Positions 9,196 through 17,192 of a stretch of 64,000 nt of DNA are shown piece by piece. A model generated the notes under the pieces. That model was not told the origin of the DNA. It saw only the letters and a program-made list of their open reading frames with translations, and did not search any database. The position numbers and the translations under genes were made by a program. Positions within the stretch are counted from its first letter, which is position 1; every line of letters starts with the position of its first letter. This DNA comes from Nodularia sp. LEGE 06071 (GTDB lineage Bacteria; Cyanobacteriota; Cyanobacteriia; Cyanobacteriales; Nostocaceae), in the NCBI RefSeq assembly GCF_015207755.1, contig NZ_JADEWH010000015.1:62001-126000 (forward strand). The letters are read 5' to 3'.

Positions 9196-9561
9196 ATGGC
9201 AGATGCAAAAAACGTACTAGGGACAGACCTGGAGAGTTGCTGTACATCTCCCATGACTGGCTATTACCGCGACGGGTTTTGTAACACAGGTGGTCAAGAT
9301 TTTGGGATGCACGTTGTTTGCGCCCAAGTCACAGCAGAATTTTTAGAATATACCAAATTGCAGGGAAATGACCTCAGCACACCAGTTCCCGAATTTAATT
9401 TTCCCGGATTACGGCCAGGCGATCGCTGGTGTTTATGTGCAGCGCGTTGGCAAGAAGCTTTAGAAGCTGGTGTCGCGCCTCCAGTTGTCCTTGCAGCGAC
9501 TCATGCTAGAGCCATCGAAGCCTGTTCTCTAGAAGATTTGCAAAAACACGCCGTCAGGTAG
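9196..9561 (+). CDS. DUF2237 family protein
   Basis: A 121-aa soluble protein matching the DUF2237 pattern: NVLGTDLESCC, MTGYYRDGFC and RPGDRWCLCAARWQEA, rich in conserved cysteines (positions 15, 16, 29 and 42, then the WCLC pair). The function is unknown. It lies 39 bp after the NblR-like gene on the same strand, so co-transcription is likely. The 3' end (just after HAVR*) abuts a GTAGGGAGTAGGG short repeat and the convergent oxygenase gene. Confidence 0.85.
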   Translation: MADAKNVLGTDLESCCTSPMTGYYRDGFCNTGGQDFGMHVVCAQVTAEFLEYTKLQGNDLSTPVPEFNFPGLRPGDRWCLCAARWQEALEAGVAPPVVLAATHARAIEACSLEDLQKHAVR

Positions 9562-9578
9562 GGAGTAGGGATTGGGTA

Positions 9579-10976
9579 TCAATCCGGCAAGTTACGCGGT
9601 GGTACAGTTCTCCCCTCGTAGAATTGCTTCTCCAGTTTAGTTAGTCCTAACCATGCGGCTCCAAAGGCTAGAGGTGTGATAGTCTCAAGGGCAACGGCTA
9701 CAACTGACGTAGTATCGAAATATAACCCCAGCAGTGGAATACTTGCTAAAGCCAATACGGCGATAATTCCACACCAAAATCTCAGGCGTTTAATATTAGC
9801 GATCGCACCTCGACAACTGGCACAATGGACAGTATGAGAATGATACCTCTCTAGCAAATGCTCTTTAGGTATTGCTGGCGGGAAATTTTCACCCGGAAAA
9901 GGTTCAGCCTTGTATTGGTTCACCCATTGACGCAATTCAAACACAAAACTATCAGCTTTAGTCGCTAGATAAAACGCCTTAGTAAAATTAGGGCTACCCC
10001 CCTTCGCTGCTAAATAACGTTCCTGATAGTGCAGAAAAATTTGGTCATCTTCTAAAACACCATTTTGTCCAATATGAACGTACCAGCGTGGTCTGAGCTT
10101 AATCAATAACCCCGGTAGTTTCGAGGGAAACTTAAAAGGAAAACGAGCAAATAAACGACACTCGCCTTTACGGATAGGTGTAGCATAAACACTTGTGATC
10201 ACTCTGCCACGCTCAGAGTTAATATCATGCCACATTAAAGCCGGGGCGACGAAGGTTGTCGATAGTTTTCCCGTCTGGTCTGGTCGTAAACCGTGCTGCC
10301 AAATGCCCTTGAATCCTTGTTTTCCCGATTCAACTACCTCCAGTCCCAAAGGTGCTGCATTCTTCCTATTACCCACCGTTGTATGATGTGTGAAGGCTAC
10401 ATGACTGGGGTCGAGGATATTTTCCAGCAGTGTCAGGGCATCATAGGGGACATCTCGAAAAGTATTAATTACCACCCAAACCTCAGAAGATTCTTGCAGG
10501 GGTTCAATCACCGGAACTTTGGTGTTTATCGCATTTTCAGGTTTGCCGGCGAACACAAACAATAGTCCCTGGCGTTCCGTGGTGGGTAAAGATGTCGCAC
10601 AAGCACGTTTAGAAATCTCTGCTGTTCCACCTGCAACTTGTTGGGGAATGCGTTGACAATGACCATCTCCAGAGAAAGACCAACCGTGGTAAGGACACTC
10701 TAACAGCCCATCTTCGTTAATTCTACCTTCTGAAAGCGGTGCTAAACGGTGAGGACATTGGTCTACAAAAGCTTCCCAAGATTGATTTTGCTTATCCCAC
10801 CAAATGACAATATCTTTGCCCAACAGCGTAAACGGGGTGGGTTTCGATTTATCTAAATCTTCGAGGTAGTGGACAGGATACCATGCTTCTTGCCAATCAA
10901 AGCAATCCGGATCATTACCACCGGGAAAGATTTCTTCTACAGAATTATTGCCTAAATTAGGCTCTATATCCAGCAT
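9579..10976 (-). CDS. Rieske non-heme iron oxygenase, pheophorbide a oxygenase (Pao/Ptc52) family
   Basis: A 465-aa protein with an N-terminal Rieske domain (Cys74/His76 and Cys94/His97, CPH...CPYH) and a mononuclear iron site in NILDPSHVAFTHH around residue 190. The C-terminus has the HCASC CxxC motif (about 385) and two membrane helices (about 400-450), the arrangement of the Pao/Tic55/Ptc52 group. Relatives act on chlorophyll breakdown or precursor intermediates at the thylakoid or envelope; the substrate of cyanobacterial members is not settled. It converges on the DUF2237 gene, with 17 bp between stops. It is not a phthalate-type dioxygenase because of the CxxC plus C-terminal anchor. 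Confidence 0.85.
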   Translation of the reverse strand: MLDIEPNLGNNSVEEIFPGGNDPDCFDWQEAWYPVHYLEDLDKSKPTPFTLLGKDIVIWWDKQNQSWEAFVDQCPHRLAPLSEGRINEDGLLECPYHGWSFSGDGHCQRIPQQVAGGTAEISKRACATSLPTTERQGLLFVFAGKPENAINTKVPVIEPLQESSEVWVVINTFRDVPYDALTLLENILDPSHVAFTHHTTVGNRKNAAPLGLEVVESGKQGFKGIWQHGLRPDQTGKLSTTFVAPALMWHDINSERGRVITSVYATPIRKGECRLFARFPFKFPSKLPGLLIKLRPRWYVHIGQNGVLEDDQIFLHYQERYLAAKGGSPNFTKAFYLATKADSFVFELRQWVNQYKAEPFPGENFPPAIPKEHLLERYHSHTVHCASCRGAIANIKRLRFWCGIIAVLALASIPLLGLYFDTTSVVAVALETITPLAFGAAWLGLTKLEKQFYEGRTVPPRNLPD

Positions 10977-11120
10977 TTTCTTAAGTTACTAATTTAAATC
11001 AAAAGTTATAATAAAATTTATTTTTGTAGGTTGCTTTTCTTTCTCAACCCAACCCACTTTAATTATAAGTGATTAAATGTCATTTCTAGGCTGGAGCCGA
11101 GGAACTAGGAAAAATAGTAG

Positions 11121-11146
11121 GGTGGGTTAGCGCAGCGTAACCCACC
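11121..11146. terminator. Inverted repeat GGTGGGTTA...TAACCCACC
   Basis: Perfect 9-bp stem with an 8-bp GC-rich loop, in the 260-bp gap between the small gene at 11239 and the oxygenase start. On the minus strand it lies about 90 bp after the stop of the 91-aa gene, so it could terminate it. A related CAACCCAACCCA motif occurs at 11046. It also resembles a dispersed Nostoc repeat. Confidence 0.5.
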
Positions 11147-11238
11147 ATTATCCTTAAGTTTATCGTGGGTTATAGACTAGCGTCCTAACCAACCCTACAA
11201 ATTGGATATTTCTTATTTATCAGCCCCTAAACGAGAAA

Positions 11239-11514
11239 TTATGGAAGTCTAGTCCCGGTTTTCCAAGCTGTTTCTGCTAACTTATCAATGAAATCAAACA
11301 AAGGTTTAGAAGCATAAAAAGGTTTGATTCCTAAATCTTCAACTTTATACTTTTTCTCAAGCATCACATTGGGGGGTAAAGAGTCAATTTCTAACTCTTG
11401 TGCTGTGACATTTTTAATCCAAAATTCATTAGAGAAAAAAGGTGGATTGTCAAACAAGGCTGCGTGAAGTTTTCCGTTTTTTATGAAGAATTTGATTTCG
11501 TGAACGTAAGCCAT
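11239..11514 (-). CDS. Small uncharacterised protein, 91 aa
   Basis: Not recognised. It is soluble, without membrane segments or cysteines. It starts MAYVHEIKFFIKNGKLHAAL and contains a hydrophobic/aromatic core (NPPFFSNEFWIKNV, KPFYASKPLFDFIDKL). Codon use looks like its neighbours, and there is an ATG start with free flanks on both sides, which supports a real gene. Transcribed in the same direction as msrA, with a 136-bp gap. No function can be assigned. Confidence 0.6.
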   Translation of the reverse strand: MAYVHEIKFFIKNGKLHAALFDNPPFFSNEFWIKNVTAQELEIDSLPPNVMLEKKYKVEDLGIKPFYASKPLFDFIDKLAETAWKTGTRLP

Positions 11515-11650
11515 ATATTTGTTAGGGAAGTAATAAAAACACCCAAATGGATTAGATATGGCTGATTGTAACCTGCCTATTCACAAATTTATCTGTATTT
11601 ATTTGTATTCAACTTTGGTTAATTAATTCTTTTCCCACCTCAGCACTCAA

Positions 11651-12109
11651 TTAACGTAGCCCCTTCTTCTCAAAATACTGCTGATGTTCTGCTGTGGCTA
11701 AATAATATTCACTCGCAGGTTTAATTTGGGTGACAATATTTTGCTCAAATTTTCCCGACATCTGAAGTTTAGCCTTTGATTGCTGCGCTCTTTCTGACTG
11801 CTGCGCGTTGTGGCAAAATATCACAGACCTGTATTGTTCTCCTTTATCTGCGCCTTGGCGGTTGAGAGTCGTCGGGTCATGGATATTCCAAAAAACCGCC
11901 AACAAATCATCATAACTTACAGATTCTGGGTCATACTCCACCTGCACGACTTCCGCATGACCTGTAATTCTCGATAAGACATCTAAATAACACGGGTTAG
12001 GAAAATGTCCACCCATGTAACCTACTGAGGTTGATTTTACTCCCTCCACCTTGCGAAATGCTGCCTCAACTCCCCAAAAACAGCCAGCACCAAAGGTTGC
12101 TTTTTCCAT
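11651..12109 (-). CDS. msrA: Peptide methionine sulfoxide reductase A
   Basis: MsrA reduces methionine-S-sulfoxide in proteins and free methionine. The catalytic motif GCFWG is at residues 9-13 (Cys10), and GHAEVVQVEYDP and YRSVIF are further family segments. At 152 aa it is a short form without the N-terminal extension found in some MsrA. It is a single gene; its start lies 46 bp from the MITE-like element at 12155, so that element sits in its promoter region. Confidence 0.95.
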   Translation of the reverse strand: MEKATFGAGCFWGVEAAFRKVEGVKSTSVGYMGGHFPNPCYLDVLSRITGHAEVVQVEYDPESVSYDDLLAVFWNIHDPTTLNRQGADKGEQYRSVIFCHNAQQSERAQQSKAKLQMSGKFEQNIVTQIKPASEYYLATAEHQQYFEKKGLR

Positions 12110-12154
12110 AGCAGTTTGTAATATGAATTCTTTGAAAATACTAACGTGCTGGCT

Positions 12155-12466
12155 GAGGATGTTTTAAACAAGGATAGGGACTTACTCGAAATAAAGATGC
12201 ATAAAAAGAACCCCTCCCTAACCCTTCCCGCAAGCGAGGCTACCGTGTACACACAAGTGATCGAATCGCCCCCTAACCCCCAATTCTGGGGGAACAAGAA
12301 TTTTCACTCGTCCCCCATTTTACCCCCAAATTTGGGGGTCACGGGGGCAGGGGATTTAGGGGGCTAAACAGGCTCAAACGCAGACAGGCAAGACTTGTGT
12401 GTACACCGTAGCGCAAGCGAGGAGGGAACCGGATTTTTGTGGTGTAGTGAATTTTAAAACATCCTC
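12155..12466. mobile_element. MITE-like 312-bp inverted-repeat element
   Basis: Outer terminal inverted repeats are 14 bp and exact: GAGGATGTTTTAAA at 12155-12168 and its complement at 12453-12466. A second, inner exact inverted repeat, GTGTACACACAAGT at 12245-12258 versus 12393-12406, flanks a core with several C-run/G-run hairpins (CCCCCAA...TTGGGGG). No transposase is encoded; reading frames crossing it have no protein character. No clear target-site duplication is visible. It separates msrA from the convergently placed end of the FAD-Rieske gene. It may be a nested pair of elements. Confidence 0.6.
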
Positions 12467-12480
12467 TGAAAATCAAATCT

Positions 12481-14016
12481 TCAGGTTTGCTTCTGATATA
12501 CAGGTTCCAGCCCATTAATCGCTGGGCCATTAATTACTTTACCCTTAGCACCAAACCGCGAACCATGACAAGGACAATCCCAAGTTTCTTCTGAAGAATT
12601 CCAGGCGACAATACATTTCAGGTGGCTACAGACTGCGGAATGCTCATGCAAAATGCCGTTTTCGTCTCGGTAGGCGGCAATTTTAGTTAAACCCTGACGC
12701 ACTACTGCACCTGTCCCGGCGGGAATCTTTTCTACAGAATCAACTTCCCCTGGTGTAATCCAGTCTAAATACTGAGTAGCAATGTTAATATTTTCCGAGA
12801 TAAAATCACCTGTTGCGCCAATTCTGGTTCTTGATGGGTCGTAGACTTCAGCCCAGGTATTCTTTCGCCCCAAAATCAGATCATTCAACAGCATTCCGGC
12901 AATTGTACCGTGGGTCATTCCCAAACCTGTGTCACCGGTGGCGATGTAGATATTATCCTCATCTAGGGGGTTTTTGCCAATGTAGGCAATGCCATCATCA
13001 GCGTTCATCACTTGACCCGACCAGCGAAATAACCTCTCTGTCGCCATTGGGAAACGTTCTCTTGTCCACACTTCTAGTCTGGCATATCGGGCATCAGCAT
13101 CATTAGCTTGTCCGGTTTTGTGGTCTTCGCCACCCACAATTAAAACATCAGATTCTTCATCGAGATTTTGCAGGCGGATGTAGTGATAGGGGTCGAGAGT
13201 ATCCCAGTAAAGGGCTTTAGTAATTGAACCGCGAGGGACTTTGATACCAATTACAAATGTCATGTAAGCCGCTTGCTTAAAGTGCATGGTAGCTAAGTTA
13301 CTAATTGGGGAATTGGTGGCTACAACTACAGCATCAGCTGTGACTACTTGACCATTGCTGGTTTCCACACGGGCTGTTACACCACCTGTAATTTTTTGTA
13401 CGTGGGTTCCTGTATAAATTTTCCCGCCACGGCGTTGAATTGCTTCAGCTAATCCGGCTAGGTATTTCAGGGGGTCAAATTGTCCTTGGTCGGGAAAGCG
13501 CAGACACATTCCTGTATCAAAGCCATCTACTGGTGCTTGGGGGACAAGTTCCACACTCGTTAGTCCAGCGCGATGTGCGGCGGTTAATTCTCGCTGCATC
13601 TCATCCACTGATTCCAGGTCAGGAGAAAAGAGATAACCGTTCAATCGCTCAAAGTCACAGTCGATTTGTTCACGAGTTGCGATCGCCTGTATAGTATCAA
13701 TTGCTTTGGTATGACTTTGGGCAATCTGCTTTGTTCGTTCTTGACCGTGAATATCCTCAAGTTCAAAGTAACGATGATACAAGACATTGGAAAGGTGTGC
13801 CGTAGTTCGGCAAGTTTGACCCCCACCAATCGGTCCGTCATCTAGCACCACTACTGATTTACCTTCACGACTTAGCATATAAGCAGTGGACATCCCCGCC
13901 ATCCCTGCACCGACGACGCACACATCAGCATGAATGTTTTGGGACAGTACAGATTGATCTGGTACATCTGCTGTGGTCATCCAAATAGAAGTTGTTTTCC
14001 CAGAGTCGTTTTGCAT
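12481..14016 (-). CDS. FAD-dependent oxidoreductase with C-terminal Rieske domain
   Basis: The N-terminal DAO-type FAD domain has VVGAGMAGMSTAYMLSREG near residue 35 (from this start). The C-terminal 100 residues form a Rieske [2Fe-2S] domain with CSHLKC and CPCHGSRF ligands. This fusion is found in bacterial YhfW-like oxidoreductases; the substrate is unknown. I chose the ATG at 14016 (MQNDSGKTT, 511 aa) because the 29 residues from the upstream ATG at 14103 look unrelated to the family; the upstream start has a weak GAGA before it and cannot be excluded. The 3' end lies 15 bp from the MITE-like element. Confidence 0.87.
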   Translation of the reverse strand: MQNDSGKTTSIWMTTADVPDQSVLSQNIHADVCVVGAGMAGMSTAYMLSREGKSVVVLDDGPIGGGQTCRTTAHLSNVLYHRYFELEDIHGQERTKQIAQSHTKAIDTIQAIATREQIDCDFERLNGYLFSPDLESVDEMQRELTAAHRAGLTSVELVPQAPVDGFDTGMCLRFPDQGQFDPLKYLAGLAEAIQRRGGKIYTGTHVQKITGGVTARVETSNGQVVTADAVVVATNSPISNLATMHFKQAAYMTFVIGIKVPRGSITKALYWDTLDPYHYIRLQNLDEESDVLIVGGEDHKTGQANDADARYARLEVWTRERFPMATERLFRWSGQVMNADDGIAYIGKNPLDEDNIYIATGDTGLGMTHGTIAGMLLNDLILGRKNTWAEVYDPSRTRIGATGDFISENINIATQYLDWITPGEVDSVEKIPAGTGAVVRQGLTKIAAYRDENGILHEHSAVCSHLKCIVAWNSSEETWDCPCHGSRFGAKGKVINGPAINGLEPVYQKQT

Positions 14017-14103
14017 ATTTTTGTGGATTTCCCAGTTTAATTTACCTGCGGGTAGAAGTTTTTCTTCTGAGAAAAAAACGCATCTACAGGTTATTGAATT
14101 CAT

Positions 14104-14625
14104 AAAATCTCTATAATTCTAAATCTAATTCTTCAGTGAAATATCTGCTTAATGGTAGATATGTAAAATCCACTTATTTGAAGAAGAAAACTGCAATTTT
14201 TACTTATATAGCACTCTTGTTTTAGTTCTATAAAACTCTGTCAAAATCTATCGTTTTTTCTCTATCGATTATGATGTATTCCATATATAGCAGTCCTCAA
14301 CCATTTGTGAATTTCTGGAATTTTGCTTTTGGTAGCTACGCCACGCCAGCGATCGCAACTCAAATAAAATGGCTATATAGTATTCCTTTAGACACATATT
14401 TTTTGGTTCCTGATCAAAAGCCTCACAATGTTAATATTTGGCTGTAAGGTTAGATTCAGTAAATAAAATTTATTTACAAAAATAATTTTGGTTCAATACT
14501 TGATGGCAGTTTTTCTGTGAGTTAGAGATATAGAAGAAGTAATTAACCACAGATGTACACAGATGAAGAAATACGATCAAACTGCTGAATAACTCAACTG
14601 AACAGCAAAATTTTTGGGAGGATAT
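14104..14625. other. Divergent intergenic region
   Basis: About 520 bp between the FAD-Rieske gene and the GH31 gene. It is AT-rich and contains one HIP1-like site and the phrase CCACAGATGTACACAGATGAA seen in many Nostoc gaps. GGGAG at 14616-14620 is the ribosome-binding site of the GH31 gene. No gene or RNA is recognised. Confidence 0.5.
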
Positions 14626-17001
14626 ATGCCGCAGTATTTTGGAAAACTACCTGTAACTCACCAACCTTGGACAATCATGGGGACGGTGCAAGTTGTCAAT
14701 AGAAACGAACGCACGATCAGTTTTGTCTGTGGTGATGCACTGCTGACAATCAGCGTACTTGCTGCCAATTTAGTCCGTGTGCGCCTGACACCAACGGGAA
14801 AGTTTTTGCCCCGTCGTCCTTGGGCTATAGGATTAGATGATTCAGAATGGGCAATAGTACCTTTTGAGGTGAGGGAAACTAAAGCAGCCTTCGAAATTAT
14901 TACTGTCCAAATTCGCGTGTGTGTGCATAAGCAAAACTGCCGGATTACCTGCTTTGACAAAGCTAATCGTCCATTTGCCCAAGATGCGGAAATGAGTATG
15001 GGTTGGCGAATGGGTGCTGTTGCAGGCTGGAAGGAAATTGCCCCCGATGAACATTTTTATGGCTTTGGTGAACGCACAAGTTTTCTGGATAAACTCGGTC
15101 AAGTTAAAACTAACTGGACAGTTGATGCTTTAGATTATGATGCTCTGACTGATGAAATGTACCAGGCTATCCCGTTTTTTATGGCTTTGCGTCCTGATGT
15201 GGGCTATGGTATTTTTTTAAATTCCACTTTCTGGAGTCAGTTCGATATGGGTGTGGCACAACCTGATATCTGGAAGATGGAAACTCATGGCGGGGAATTG
15301 GATTATTACATGATTTATGGCCCTGAACCGGCTCAAATTTTGCTGACATACACGAAGTTAACGGGGAGGATGTCGCTACCGCCAAAATGGTCTTTGGGCT
15401 ATCATCAATGTCGTTGGAGTTACGATTCAGAAAATGTAGTGCGGGAACTGGCGCGAGAATTTCGCCAACGCCGCATTCCTTGTGATGTTATCCACCTCGA
15501 TATTGACTATATGGATGGTTATCGTGTGTTTACCTGGAGTCCTAAACGCTTCTCAAATCCCGAAAAATTGATTGCTGATTTGGCTGGAGATGGTTTTAAA
15601 ACAGTGACAATTATTGATCCAGGTGTGAAGTATGAACCAGAAGCTAATTATCACGTTTTTGACCAAGGAATAGACAACGATTATTTTGTGCGTCAAGCTG
15701 ATGGCGTTTTATTTCACGGCTATGTTTGGCCTGATAAGGCTGTGTTTCCTGACTTTTTGCGGTCTGATGTGGGTAACTGGTGGGGTGATTTACACAAAAG
15801 CCTAACTGACATCGGTGTGGCGGGAATTTGGAATGATATGAATGAACCTGCTATAGATGATCGTCCTTTTGGGGATGGTGGTCAAAAAATCTGCTTTCCT
15901 TTGGATACACCCCAGGGAAGAAATGCAAATAACTTTCAATCTAAAATCCAAAATCCAAAATCTAAAATTGATGTGACTCATGAAGAGGTGCATAATTTGT
16001 ATGGTTTGATGATGGCGAAATCATCTCATCAAGGTTTGGCGCGTCATCGTCCTACAGAGCGATCGTTTGTGTTGACGCGAGCGGGTTATGCTGGTGTGCA
16101 GCGCTGGTCTGCTGTGTGGATGGGAGATAACCAATCTTTGTGGGAGCATTTGGAAATCTCTTTGCCGATGCTGTGCAATATGGGACTTTCGGGTGTGGCT
16201 TTTGTGGGTTGCGATATTGGCGGCTTTGCAGGTAACGCTACACCAGAATTATTTGCGCGTTGGATGCAGGTAGGAATGCTATACCCTTTAATGCGTGGAC
16301 ATTCGGCTTTATCTACGGCTCGTCATGAACCTTGGGTATTTGGCGATCGCATTGAAAATATCTGTAGAGAGTATATTAATCTGCGTTACCAACTATTACC
16401 ATACATTTACAATCTTTTTTGGGAAGCAGCCACAACGGGCGCACCGATTATCAGACCATTATTATATCATTTCCCTAACGATCCTCAAACCTACAGTCTC
16501 TACGATCAGGTATTACTGGGTGCGTCGCTGATGGCTGCACCAATTTACCGCCCTGGAGTTGAGCATCGCTCTGTTTACTTGCCTGAAGGTATTTGGTATG
16601 ACTGGTGGTCTGGTGAACGTTACTTAGGACCAACCCACATCCTCGCTCATGCACCTCTAGAAAAAATGCCTCTTTATGTCCGTAGCGGTGCGATCATCCC
16701 GATGCAACCTATTACCCAATATGTGGACGCAGAACCACTGGAATACATCCGTTTACGAATTTGGCCTGGGAATGGGAGATATAGTTTTTTTGAAGATGAT
16801 GGACACACTTTTAACTATGAAAATCAACATTTTTCTTTGAGGAATATCAGTATATTTACACAAGGTAACCAAACAACTGTGGAAATTGGCGATCGCGAAG
16901 GAAAATGGACCCCGACAGCGCGTGAAATCATTGTGGAACTTGTTGGCGTTGGTGAGCAGCGCTTCCCCGATCATGGTCAAGGACGGAGTGTGAAATTTTA
17001 A
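14626..17001 (+). CDS. GH31 alpha-glucosidase/alpha-xylosidase family
   Basis: A glycoside hydrolase family 31 enzyme of 791 aa. The nucleophile motif WNDMNEP places the catalytic Asp at about residue 404, the acid/base region WMGDNQS is near 500, and LMRGHSALSTARHEPW follows near 555. There is no signal peptide, so a cytosolic role in alpha-glucan turnover is likely. The ATG at 14626 follows GGGAG by 5 bp and is preferred to an in-frame TTG at 14614. Oddity: residues 437-448 (FQSKIQNPKSKI) are encoded by a 36-nt intergenic-type repeat identical to 2107-2142, inserted in frame between nucleophile and acid/base. The enzyme is probably still folded, since the reading frame is intact to its normal end. 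Confidence 0.93.
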   Translation: MPQYFGKLPVTHQPWTIMGTVQVVNRNERTISFVCGDALLTISVLAANLVRVRLTPTGKFLPRRPWAIGLDDSEWAIVPFEVRETKAAFEIITVQIRVCVHKQNCRITCFDKANRPFAQDAEMSMGWRMGAVAGWKEIAPDEHFYGFGERTSFLDKLGQVKTNWTVDALDYDALTDEMYQAIPFFMALRPDVGYGIFLNSTFWSQFDMGVAQPDIWKMETHGGELDYYMIYGPEPAQILLTYTKLTGRMSLPPKWSLGYHQCRWSYDSENVVRELAREFRQRRIPCDVIHLDIDYMDGYRVFTWSPKRFSNPEKLIADLAGDGFKTVTIIDPGVKYEPEANYHVFDQGIDNDYFVRQADGVLFHGYVWPDKAVFPDFLRSDVGNWWGDLHKSLTDIGVAGIWNDMNEPAIDDRPFGDGGQKICFPLDTPQGRNANNFQSKIQNPKSKIDVTHEEVHNLYGLMMAKSSHQGLARHRPTERSFVLTRAGYAGVQRWSAVWMGDNQSLWEHLEISLPMLCNMGLSGVAFVGCDIGGFAGNATPELFARWMQVGMLYPLMRGHSALSTARHEPWVFGDRIENICREYINLRYQLLPYIYNLFWEAATTGAPIIRPLLYHFPNDPQTYSLYDQVLLGASLMAAPIYRPGVEHRSVYLPEGIWYDWWSGERYLGPTHILAHAPLEKMPLYVRSGAIIPMQPITQYVDAEPLEYIRLRIWPGNGRYSFFEDDGHTFNYENQHFSLRNISIFTQGNQTTVEIGDREGKWTPTAREIIVELVGVGEQRFPDHGQGRSVKF
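15934..15969. repeat. In-frame AAATCCA heptamer repeat inside the GH31 CDS
   Basis: 36 nt identical to the intergenic copy at 2107-2142; being 12 codons long it keeps the frame. It encodes a basic, polar stretch rich in Lys, Ser, Gln and Asn. Confidence 0.85.
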
Positions 17002-17192
17002 AATTATGTTTAGAGACAGATGATTTTGTGTCGATTATTCTCTAATCTAGACTTTGCAAGCCAAAAATATGCATATAGGTAGAGAAAAAATTGACAAATA
17101 GTGAGTAGCCTAAGTTACTTAGTTATCTAAATTTTAGTTCTTCAGAAATACTACACATTACTACGCTAGACAGTTCGGTGGTAAAAACTTCA

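Noticed and set aside
12037-12530. Several frames of 60-90 codons around the MITE-like element
   Set aside because: They read inverted repeats and C-runs; sequence is low in protein character and overlaps msrA or the FAD-Rieske gene in antisense.
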